Assembly (NCBI GenBank): GCA_951640165.1
Contig: OX621251.1
Coordinates: forward strand, 23,274,893-23,338,892
Reading direction: 5' to 3'
Origin: Pseudoips prasinana
Taxonomy: Eukaryota > Arthropoda > Insecta > Lepidoptera > Nolidae
Length of the DNA: 64,000 nt
In this document: positions 1 through 12,200 of the stretch, in pieces
Layout: every line of letters starts with the position of its first letter
Numbering within the stretch: position 1 is the stretch's first letter
Translations under genes and position numbers: made by a program
The notes under the pieces: model-generated
Database searches by the model: none
Seen by the model: only the letters and a program-made list of their open reading frames with translations
Told to the model about the DNA's origin: nothing

Positions 1-240
1 CAAAAGGTTATTTCTGAGCGTCTCCGTGCTTCGGAGGGCACGTTAAGCTGTCGGTCCCAATTATAATCATTAGACAACAGTCGCTAAGCCATGTCAGAGG
101 CCTACTGGGCGGCTTGAACAACTCTGACACTTAGGTAACCACTGCCTATACGATAAGTAAGTAAGAAACTAAAGGTGTTAGGCCATTACGGAGGCGTTGG
201 GTCAGCTTGAACAACAATGACAATAAGCACTATACACATA
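1..240 (+). repeat. SINE body and tail fragment at the window start
   Basis: GTCTCCGTGCTTCGGAGGGC followed by TAAGCTGTCGGTCCCAATTA matches the body of the SINE at 18808-19145. A related tail segment (GGCGGCTTGAACAACTCTGA) is repeated at about 185-235 as GGGTCAGCTTGAACAACAAT. No coding exon was found between 1 and 290. Confidence 0.65.
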
Positions 241-290
241 ATAAAAGAAAGCACTTCCATTTAAGCATAAAAAACCAAAACAATACATAC

Positions 291-3200
291 TGCCAGGCAC
301 ATATGTGAGATAGTTTTTGACAATTTTGCCATCCTTGACTAACGGATATATCTTCTTACCGCACATCACGAACAGACCACCTTCTTCTTCTAATGACAAT
401 ACATTTGATGATTGAGGTTTTCTGTACAAGAAAAAGTAATAATTAAAGTAGCAGTTAAATAGATACATATTTCTTTAAAGACAACGCTTAAACTTGGGAA
501 TTTAATCCCTGAGTCGCGGGGTACTTTACAATAATATAATTCACGGACACAAAGTAGCTACATCCAGAATCATAACAACTTTTTATTTAAGTTTTGTTTA
601 AGGATCGTGGTCGCCACTCGAGAACCTTTCTGCCCCAGCGGCCGTCGGCTCTACGAGCTATGGAAATGTTGAAATCGCTGGATGCGGATAGCGCAAGACC
701 GGCAATTGTGGAGACCTTTGGGGGAGGCCTTTGTCCAGCAGTGGACGTCTTTCGGCTGATATGATGATGATGATGTTATTATTTAAATTGTTCATATAAA
801 TATTTGTCCCGTGCGGGTTTCGAACCCGGGACTCGAAGTGGCGAGGCGAATTTTTGAACCGCTGCGTCACACGTGCAGTCATATCCTTATCTCGGCAGCA
901 TAGGCGACATAACCTGGGCGACAGCATGTCAGACAAATTACGTCCACTGCTGGACCAACGCCTCCCCATAAAAAGGGCGGATATGCCATAATCGCCACGC
1001 TTAGCAGACGGGTTGGCGATCGCAGTTTGATGGTCATCGTTCACAGAAAAATGCTGCTGGCCGTCTTCTGGAAGGTATTCGCTCGGGACGATTTCTACGC
1101 CGCCCACGGGATGGGGTGATGATATTCTTCGCCGTCACCACGCAGCAGTGGGCGGGCGTCAGATATATTCCCATATAAAATGTATTAATGAGTACTAATA
1201 GTCCGGTCTAATTAGACAAAATAATAACACACACACAGTTTGTTACAATAATTCCCATTAGGCTGAAAATTGGTAGGATCGTTCATTACACTATTATAAA
1301 GGAAATGTGAAAAGTCCTCATCGATCCGGCACGTGCCATAAAAATACCCGGGGTCAAAGGTCACAACTTTCAACTTTTTGAATCATTATATCTAAAAAAC
1401 AGTGGCTCTTAGGAAAAAAGTATTGAGACATTTGACCCCGAGTATTTTTTTGCACGTGTCGGATTGATGAGGACTATTCAGATTTCCTTTATAATAGTCA
1501 TCAGACTATATAGCTAACACCATAAGCGACAACTATTTTTCTACGAGTTCAGACATAACTATATGTAATAATAAAATCGATTTATTTTCTCTTCACAAAA
1601 AGTGTTATTGAGCTTATAATAAAAATAACACTTTAGTGCCAAGTTTGAAACCCAACTCCCAATACATTTCAAACAAAATTTTACACGGACAGCTGGCGAC
1701 TAGAGAAATGGGTCATGTTCAAAGGCGCTAGCAGTGTACTTCGTTCCCGCGCCCTCACAAGGGTATATTAACGTAATCTTTGTGATGCGCATAGAGTTAC
1801 ATAAACAATCCAGCGGGTAATTGAATTAATACTTATTTTTGTACGAAAATAAAATCTAGCAAATAATTAAAAATTGTAGTACAAAAGTTGTTGCTTATGG
1901 TGTTAGCTATCTAGTCCTGCGAGGTTGTTGGTGTTTTACAAGTAAATAAATAAATAAAAATAGTTTAATTTCAGTTTCTTACAATGTGGTTCATAGCAAT
2001 GCTTGGGGCATTCCTTTTAAGTAATAAAATACCTGTGTTAGGATAGTAACCTAGTAATTTTTTTATCAGCTATACTCTTTGGATTCGATAGACAGACGCG
2101 GTCGCAGGATAATCGACGATAGGGACCAAACAAGTAAAAAGCTGCAAAACTTGGATCATCGGCGTCAGGTTGCAAGCTTGTCGGTTTTCTACAGGCTGTT
2201 TCATGGAGAATGCGCTCAAGACCTCCATCAACTTATCCCTCCATCTCCCTTTTTTCATCGGACTACAAGGCGTCGGGAGGTTCTCCATCGCTATGTTGTT
2301 GACATCCCATTATGCCGTACGAAGCGTTTTGCTTCCTCTTTCATCATACGCACGGCTAAGCTGTGGAACAACCTCCCAAACGACGTGTTTCCAGACTCAT
2401 ATAACATGGGTTTATTCAAGGTTAGAGTGAACAGGCATCTTATGGGTACGCGCGGTCCACCTTCGACCACATCTTCACTTACCATCCGGCGAGATCGTGG
2501 TCAGGCGCAAACCCATTTCGCATAAAAAATATATATATTTGTTACCCTTAACTATTGCTATTATACATATGTAAATGTCATGTAAAACAAACTTATGACT
2601 GCTAATGTAAATAATACTTACAAAACCTTCTTTGGGTTTCTGTTCTTTCGGCCGCGAGGTGGCAGCACATACTCTTCACTGTCACTATCAGACGACCACT
2701 GGCTTAAATTCGAATCTTTACTTCTGAAAAGCACATTTTGATTACAAATGCGGAAGAAAGGTGTTAACGAAATAGCGACTTATGGTCACGAGCTTGCAAT
2801 AGCTAAATGCCTGTGAATCAAATGACAGCAGCGTAGTCAGAATTAGGGATGTCTCTGTCACTGCGGAAATTCCGCAAGAAATCGTACTTTCGCCTCCGTA
2901 ATTTTTTTTGCGTAGGATTATTTACGTCATAACCATAAAGATTTTCAGTGGCCGCAGTGTGTTTATTTAATTGCTCGAACCCTGTAGAGAGCTGCGACGA
3001 TAAGCCCCTCACTATACTTAGATTACATTCGCATCGACGAAAGGCCCCTGCCGATCCAAAACCAAACAAACGGTTCGCGTTTTCACTTATTAACATAAAA
3101 CATCAGTTGCCTAAAACTTTGCCAAAAACCTACCTTCTCATGGAACCCTACGACAGTAACAGCAAAGGTAATATAGTTGTCCTGTGCGGGGTAATTAAGT

Positions 3201-6200
3201 GCCTACTAACTGATAACCTGTTAGATATCCCCACTCCAACTATAATTTTAACATTTTGGAAAAGAGCTGAAACTCGTACACTGCTGGACCGACATTAACC
3301 AAACATAGCTAAGAACCAACGCAAGAAAACTAGCTTTCAAATGGAAAAAAGCCATCGATATCGGTTCATCTGTTTGAGAGCTACGATGCCACTTACACAC
3401 GCACACGCGCACACACACACACACACACATCGATGACAAACTTATAACACCCCTCTTTTTGCATCGGGAGTTAATAAATATCAAAACATACTGTGCATTA
3501 TTCTGCGAGATCTTCCTTCTCCGTTGACTCAAATGTTGCCTACGTCTGGAACCAACAGCTCCTAAAAACAATGAATATGAATTCAATAATGTATACTTAT
3601 TAAATGAGTTATTAAAGTTAATTAAGCTTTTTATCAAGCATCATAGGTTTAATTCTTTTTTTTAATTTAACAGTAAAAACCACATGCATCCCAACCCATT
3701 AGCAACAGTAACAAACTTACAAGGTTCAACATCATCATAACAGCTGTAAAAAGTCCACTGCTGGGCAAAAGCCTCCCCCAAGAATCATCTTGGGAGAGGC
3801 GCCGTCATCGCCACGCTTGGCAGACGGGTTGGCGGTCGCAGTAAGATGGTCATAGTACTCAGAAGGAAGCTGCTGCCCGTCCTCTGGTAGATATTTCCTG
3901 GGCTTTTACGACCCCCACGGGATGAGATGGGGTGATAATATTCTGATATTCGCCGCCGTTACCACACAGCAAACTTACAAGATTAAGGTTTATTATATAA
4001 CTTTTTTTTCACTAGAGATACACTATGTACCTATGCTGCGGGGCACGACAAACGAGTAAGCGAGGCACCTGATGGTAAGTGATCACCGCCGGTCATAGAC
4101 ACTCGCTATACCAGACGGGCCACAAGTGTCTTTAAGAAATACCGGATCGTAAATACCTTCGCAGTTAATTGATTCCACAGAGTTGTGATACGCGACAAAA
4201 AGCTTCTTGTGAAACGTACGGTGGTAGACAACCATTCATCCAAGTGGTATGGATGAAAATTTGTCTATTGTCTATCCGCTGCGTACCTACTTCATATTTT
4301 AAACTATAGATCTGGATATTGCATACTGAGCAATAAATTTAAGTCGAAAATGTTGTACCAAACTGTGATGAAATAAGTCCAATAATAATAGCCCATTATT
4401 ATTGGACTTATTTGATTACAGTTTTTGTTTTTTGAAGGTTCAATTACAGTTGAGTGCAAATATATTTTTTAAGTTTAAATTAAAGGTGATCAAGTCGCCA
4501 GTATGTTTTGCCTTTTGGATGCATGTTACATGTTGAGTCCATTTTCGAGAATCAATTTAATTATTTATTTGCTATGGAATGTTTTTAATGTAGTCACATG
4601 TGAATTTAGTTCAAATTGATTGGCTCAGAAATTATTTAAAGTTGGTTTAGTGTTTTTTAAAACAAGTTGTTACAAATTAAATCTGTTAAAAACGCGGAAA
4701 CTCTCGTTAAAGACGCTCGGTTGCATATGGAAAACATTCGTGTTCTAGCATGGTAGAAATTCTATGGTAGAAAGAATGTAAGGGCCACCCCATACCATCC
4801 CGTGGGTGACATAATATCCGTGGGTGTGACTAAGGGCTACACCTGGTAGTCGGGCAGCAGCGCCACCTGTGTACAAGCTACCATCTAACTGCGGTCGCCA
4901 AGCTCGGTAACTACCGCCAACTCCTCCAAATGGCATTGTTATAGAACCCTTTGGGGGAGACCTATGTCCAGCAGTGGATGATATAAGACTGATGGTGATG
5001 TGCAATATTAAATGAATAGGATAAAACATTTAGAAAATTGTTTGGAAGGTACACAAAGAATAAATTGCTTATACAGATTATTTTTACACTAACGGATTTG
5101 AAGCATGAAATCAAACACCCTTGTAAGTCTGTCTGACTTTATTATATTTATAGACAAAAATAAATAGTTATGTCATTCAATAGTTTTAAGACTCACCATT
5201 AAATATGGTAAGTAAACATCAGAATGTAGTAGATCAAATTGTGGTAAGATCAAAATGTTTTTTTGAACTATTCAAACTGATTTTAATCTTTTTTAATATA
5301 ACAACTTATTTATGTAATAAAATTCTAGCATAAATACCAGACCAAACTGCCACATCATGCTTGGTTAAGACTTGACATGACTTACCACTAGAAAACCCCA
5401 ACATAGTTGCCAATGCTTCATTGCGATGTCTATCAGACTTAGATGAAGTCCTGGATTGCACCTGCTTAGGCAGAAGAGGAGAGCGAGGAGGGATCTTCTC
5501 AGTGTCTGAATCTGAATGAGACCTTAAAAGCACCATATCCTGAGAATGTGAAGCTTTGGATACTTCATTCTTCTGTAAGTTATCTGTTTGTTGTTTGACC
5601 CCAGTATTGATTTGTTCTTGGACTTTAGAATTAATTTGTTCTTTAGTCTTCTCAGTTTCTAAATTTGAATGAGATGTTAAAGCCACCACATCCTGAGTAT
5701 GCAAACCTTTTGATTCTTCACTTTTCTGTAGGTTATCAGTTAGTTGTTTACCAGTTTTGGTTTTTTGTGGGCTTGTAGTATTAATTTGAACTACCGTATT
5801 TATTATTTCTCTTGTCACTTCCATGTCTGAATCTGAATTAGATCTTAAAACTACCACATCTGGAGAATGTGAAACTTTTAATTCTTTATTTTTCTCTACT
5901 TTATCTATTAGTTGTTTGTCTGTGGTATTGGCATGTTTTTGGTCTTTAGTATTAATTTGTTCATTAACTACATTTTGAGTTAGTGTATTGATTTCGGCAT
6001 TAACATGTTTTACTTCAGAGACAGCTTTTTGTTTCACTTTAGTGCTCTTTTCTTTAACCTCCGTATTAGACTGCTGTTTGCCTTTATTTTTACTCTTTTC
6101 AGCATCACTAGAGTCAGATGTGATATAAGTTTCCTGGCTGAACTGCTCATCAAACAAACTGACATTTTTTAAGCATGGGTTACTGGCAGGTTCTTGGCTT

Positions 6201-9200
6201 ACATTGCTTTCAGTACTAGAAGCAATTATAGTTACAAGAGTATCACTTTCATTGTGACTATTAGCAATTTTTGATATATTTGTGACTGAATCTTTATTAG
6301 TATTTATTTCAATATTTTTGTGTGAGTCATCATTACTTTCTTTATGTATATCAGTAGTCTTTGTTTCTTTCTTCTTATCACTAATCTGTATTTTATCCTT
6401 ATCAAGTTTTATTTTCTTATTTTCAGAACTCAATTTATCTTGTGGGCTGGTTCTTTTCCTTGTTGACATTTTCTCAGGTTTATTGTTAGCAATTTCATTT
6501 GTGTCTCCTAGAGTACTATGATTTTGAATATTTAGTGCTTCTGGATTATTTGGTAGAGATGCATCTGTAGTACCACTAGTGATGATCAAGTCTTTAGATT
6601 CTGTTGTAGTCACATTTTGAGATTCAATGAAAACATTGCTGTTTTCAGGATTTTTTGAAAATTGGCCCTCAGTATTATCTGTGTTGTTGCCGGTTGTAGT
6701 TAGCGATTCAAAAGTATCATTGATTTTAGTGACAGGATTAGTAATTGAGGCAGAATCCTTACTCAATTCTTTAGACTTAGGTGTAGGTTCAACTATATTT
6801 TCTTCAGTATTTTTTGGTAGTACTTCTTTTTCCACTTTGTTTGAATTATGTGTGCCATGCATTGCAACATCCTGTTTGGTTCCATCTTCAGGTTTGACTA
6901 TTGGTTCTATATTTTCTGTATTGTCATTTTCTGGAGCATTTTCATCTATTTGCATTTGGCCTTCTAAATCTGATTCAGGGTCTGAAGCAAAATCATGCAG
7001 CACTTCTTGCAGCATAGGAGTTAGAGGCTCGGAATAAGTGATGCAATCTCTGAATGATTTGGTTGTAGGATTATTTTCATTTTCTTTATTAACATTCGGA
7101 GTTTCCGAATCCTTCAAGATATTTTCAGAAGTTTCATAACATTTTTCAACTATGACCGTATCTACTGAACCAGATCTACTTCGTGAAGGTTTGTTTGTAG
7201 AGTTTATATTCTCACCTGCAGTTTTCCCATCTTCATTACTATTGAGTTTTGATTTCTTATCAGACCGTTTATTATCTGAAATATTAAGATATTTATATTC
7301 TTTTTGTTACAAACTCAGTAGCATGCAGTCAGCTGAAACTGAAAAAGCAATACATAAAAGCTGCTTATAAGTATAAATACTGAATTTGATTGAAAATATT
7401 TGATAAACTAGTAAAATTGGTGAAATTTACAATCTAGAAATTTAGAGAAGGTTTATCTTTTTTTATTCACAATAATGATATCATGTAAGTGTTCACTGAG
7501 TCTGCACATACAGGTAAACTAAAATCATGTTACAAAAAAATAATAACCATTAGAATTGTTGGATTCATCACTTATTGTTTGGACTTCTTCAATTTCAAGC
7601 TTATTTTTATATTTAACATCATACCTGAAAAATTAATACATTTCAATATTAATACTTATCATTCTTAAAATCTAAAACACAAATTAATTGTGATAATTAC
7701 TAATATATGAATTAAAGGTATTAAAAAAGGTAGTAAGGTATATTAATGATCTTAAGATAATGATGAAATATAGGATAGTTGAAAAAATATGCAACCTCTA
7801 CTTAAAAACAATAGCAATAGTCTACACAAATACCTTTAAGTTAAAAATAATGCTTATTGAACAGTAATTATCCAGTTGTCCTGGCAAATCATTTTGGAGT
7901 AGAAAACAAATAATGCTTAAAATACAGTGACCAAAAAAAGCCTCAAAGTGTTCTGTCTCATTCGCACACACACTCATTAACAGTGATCGGAGTAGGTAGA
8001 TTGAAATGGGGTCATTGATCCGAAACGTATATATTAATATGGACATTCCTCCGGAATTGGTGGATTATTAAAAAAAAACCGGAACTTATGTAGGAATTTT
8101 ATTCTGCCAGAGTGGAAGGAGTCATTTGATGATTTGCCATCCTCAAAATAAGGTAGGAATTGTAATAAAATGAGCAATATTATTCGTTATTATTCTTCAT
8201 ATTTTATTTAACGGCACACAGTCACGATTTATTTATTTTTTTATAATATCTAGGGACAATGTCACACAGATCATCCTAGCCCCAAACTAAGCAAAGCTTG
8301 TACTATGGGTACCAGGCGACGATATACATACTTATATAGATAGATAAATACTTAAATACATAGAAAACATCCATGACTCAGAAACAAATATTCGTGCTCA
8401 TCACACAAATATTTGCACTTACCGGGATTCGAACCCAGGACCACCAGCTTCGCAGGCAGGAGCACTACCAACTAGGCTACGGTGACCGTCAGTTTGACAA
8501 AACCCAACGACCAATCAGAACAAAGGATCATGGGTGGTACAATAACCGGTTATCAGAACAATGCGTACGCCCGCCGACGACATGCCAGGTAGCTCACTCG
8601 TTTACTTAGGTTCGTAGAGTGCGCATCTTTGTTTGTTACTGTGTTGTGAAAACGTTACTTGACCCTGGCTTGTGTACATACTGACTTCTGGAATCTGCTC
8701 TAAACCACGATTTGGCTCGAATATACGGACTCAGATTTTTCACTATTGAATTGGATCTACATATTTAAACCAAGCTTTGGTAAGTAATATTTTACTAGTT
8801 ACAAGGAGTATAAAGCATGTTTGGATGTACTATAAGAATATTTTTAGTATTGTGTTTGTTCGCTTAACCTGCTGAACATACCATGAGTCTTAATATTGTT
8901 AAATCTTTAATAGAGTATGAACCAGTGAGCTTAGTGCGAAACAAAATTATGATATTCTAGTAATGTAGTCGCAATTCAGCTAACTCCACTATTAACCGAC
9001 ATTGTACTGGAATCCGTATATAATTTGAATGCCCTGTGTCCTCTTGCAATGTATTGGTAAAATAAATTACTATAGGCCTTATCTACTTCTCTACAAAATA
9101 TTCTACGTAACAAGCCCTTTCATTTGATACCCATATTGATGGAATTGAAAAAAAAAATAAGTTGTCCGCCATCTTGTAGCGGCAGCCATTTTGGATTGAC

Positions 9201-12200
9201 AATAATATTGAATATACATAATTGTATTGTCACCAGAATCAAAGGTGAATACCAAATTTTAGATCAATCGGTTGACAGGAAGAGGGTAAAATTTCAATGA
9301 CTAAATTTGATCCACGAAAAATAAAACAAACGGAGTAAGCTAAATAAACTAAATAAAATGTAATTTTTTCATGTCTTTGTTTTAGGTGATATATACGAGG
9401 TTCCATCTCTAAAACAAAGTTCAGATATGGCAAACGTCAAGGCTGAAACTGTAGAAAAATGGATATCCTGTCATCCCGAACTACTTTACGATCACGCTAG
9501 TGGTACAATATACTGTTCAAAATGTGAAAGCCATTTGAAAACCATAAATAAAGGAAACGTTAAAAGACATATCGAAGGAGCAGTACACCAGGAAAAGTTT
9601 AAGCGGCCCGAAGAGGAATTTTATTTCGATCTTATAAAATTTCTCATTTTGTGCAATATTCCGTGGTCTCAGATGAAAAATACTACTTTTCAAGATTTCT
9701 TTAAAAAATATATGTGTTGTTGTACGTGTACTAATCGTACTCTGCCAGATGAATCACAGTTACGGAAAGTTTACTTGGACAAGTTTTTTAAGAATAAAAT
9801 CAATTCGATTCGGCAAAATTATAAAAATGAGAAACTATGGATATCATTAGATGAAACGACAGACTTTTTAGGTCGCTATATAGTCCATTTTTTAATAAAA
9901 CCATTACATCCTAGCAATTTGACTAGACCTTATTTGGTAGCATGTAAAATGCTAACTGTAGTTAATGGACAAACAATCACGCAATTTGTGTTAGAATGTT
10001 TGGAAAACTTTTGGGAAGATTCTTTTGAATCGAAGGTAGGTAACATTCTTGTCCTCTGCACTGATAGCGTTGCATATATGCTGTCTGCAGGACGAAATTT
10101 AAAACAATACTTACCTGAAATGAAGCACGTAACATGTTTGGCGACCTCTCTTCATCGCGTATCTGAGCAAATTAGGTTAGAATATCACGATGTTAACATT
10201 TTAATAGCAAATGTTAAAAAGGTATTTTTGAAAGCACCAAGTAGAGTCAAAATTTTTAAAGAAAAATATCCAGATTTGCCGCTACCTCCCCAACCAGTTG
10301 TTACAAGATGGGGCACTTGGTTAGAGGCAGCATTTTATTACGCTCAAAACTTTGAAAAAATAAAAGAAGTATTATCTTGTTTAAGTAGCTCTGATGCGGT
10401 ATCTATTCGAGAGGCAAAAAATATTATAGAAAAAGAAAATTTAAAAGAAGATTTAAATTACATTAAAGACAATTATTTTATAATTCATTTGTCTTTAAAA
10501 GAATTGCAAAAGCATAATTTATCGTTGACAGATTCACTTTATCATTTGACAACGTCAGAGATGCTATAAATCAGTGCAATTCAGAAAATATAAAAAATAA
10601 AATAGAACGAAACCCAGATTTAGTCACACTTAGAGAATATAGTGAGGCCATTGAAAAAAATTAAGCACATAATTTAATACTTACCTTTTTTAAAATTTGC
10701 TCCTTTGACATACTCATTTGAGAAACTCATATTTATATATTTTAATTGTAAAGATCAGGATTACCAGGATGCTGACATTGTAATCGATGAAGATTAAAAT
10801 GTGAATAAATGTAAAATGTACATATTTAACAATAAACAATGTGTATTTTTATCTTTTTTCTTTATTCTACCCCTTTTTTTTGGTACTAAAATCTGACTAA
10901 AATCAACCTGTTCCTTCGTATGCCCTTTACGTTTCAGAGTCGTGGTGCATCCTTAGAACAGTCTCACGACCCCAGCAGGCATTGGCCCTCTATGGGGCCC
11001 CGTCATTTATTCTACCCTTAATGCAAATTACCATGACCCCTATGAAAATATTTAAATTTAAGTGCAACAATTTATGTCTATCTATAAAAGTTCTAGCCAT
11101 AAAAGGCTAAAAATAAAAAAATAAAAATTAAAGCTTCCAGAATTCGATTGTTTTTATTATTCAACAGATAAATAATGAATTAATTTAGTTTTGATACCTT
11201 CCTTTAAATTTTGAATTGAGTAGGAATAATATCACTACCAACATTAACAATATTTAATTGAATCCGGAAATACCGGAATTACTTTCCGGAAAATGGCTTA
11301 TCCATGTTATTCTTTCTGTGTGCATTTATGATACAAGTACCAAAAATCAATCTACCTACTCTGATCACTGCTCATTAAATATTTGTTTTTGTTTTAATTT
11401 ATTCATAAAAATTTTCTTCTGACAACAAACACATTAAAGAAAGATTTATCCCATTTGGTGCAGTCATTTGGAAGTTATAAACAAATATATATAGAAGATT
11501 AATGAAAACATTCTTAAAAACATAAGAACAGACAATAATATAAAGGCTGTTAAAAACATACCCTGCTCGAAAACTGTTAATTTGTTCCACTGTAAGTTTG
11601 TAGTAAGGATTGTGAATATCTGGAAGGATTCTCTTCAGAAATGTTTCCTTTAAACTTTGCCAGGTTCTATCAGTGAGCTAAAAGAAAACAATTTGTCATT
11701 GTATATTATATTTAAGCAATGTTTTAACAGCTAAGGCCATGGTATTAAAATTTGAGCTTCAGAATTCTTCCACTGGCAGTAAAATTGTTAATGTTTTGAT
11801 TATTTATACAAAGTTTTGTTTACTAACTGTAAGATGGATATATTATTAATAATTTGCATACTTGTACTAGAAACTGGTAAAAATAAGATGTATAAAATTA
11901 TAACCGTAGCTGCAATTGTCATAACCCATGATATATTATTACCTTACTGCTTGCAAAATCCATCCACATTTTTCTTCCTTTCGTATCACCATATGCTTTG
12001 GTTTCAACTAAATAGTCCACTATGATTTTCATTTCTCGCATGGTGTAAGATTTTCTGTTATGAACAATTTTGGTTAGTGATGAATTCTATAAAACACTGC
12101 CAAATACCCTACTGATTATATTTCTAGCACAAAAATAGGAAATTATTTAATTAAAGAGTGCAATTTACAGACTGTTTATCTGATTTTAGGAGGTGTTATA

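Larger units (their letters stand above)
7981..11370 (+). mobile_element. hAT transposon in intron 3 of the RAP1-like gene
   Basis: The ends are 24-bp inverted repeats beginning CAGTGATCGGAGTAGG on the left and CAGTGATCAGAGTAGG on the right strand complement, with one mismatch. They are flanked by the 8-bp direct repeat CTCATTAA (7973-7980 and 11371-11378). CAGTG ends plus 8-bp duplications are diagnostic of hAT elements. The element is 3390 bp, lies antisense to the host gene between exons 3 and 4, and carries one transposase frame (9427-10664) and a SINE copy (8253-8487). Confidence 0.92.

Noticed and set aside
658..1107. 149-residue minus-strand frame
   Set aside because: It crosses SINE and dispersed repeat copies and has no family features.
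3248..3637. 129-residue minus-strand frame
   Set aside because: It runs across a CA microsatellite; only 3561-3492 within it is a supported exon.
5306..5385. C-terminal tail of the large open frame (after residue GFSSG)
   Set aside because: A GTAAGT donor at 5385 joins exon 6 (3561-3492) in phase. The tail is intron read-through.
6282..7037. Two hydrophobic plus-strand open frames opposite the RAP1-like exon 5
   Set aside because: They are antisense shadows of a Ser/Asn/Lys-rich exon. Apparent membrane segments come from complementing acidic and polar codons.
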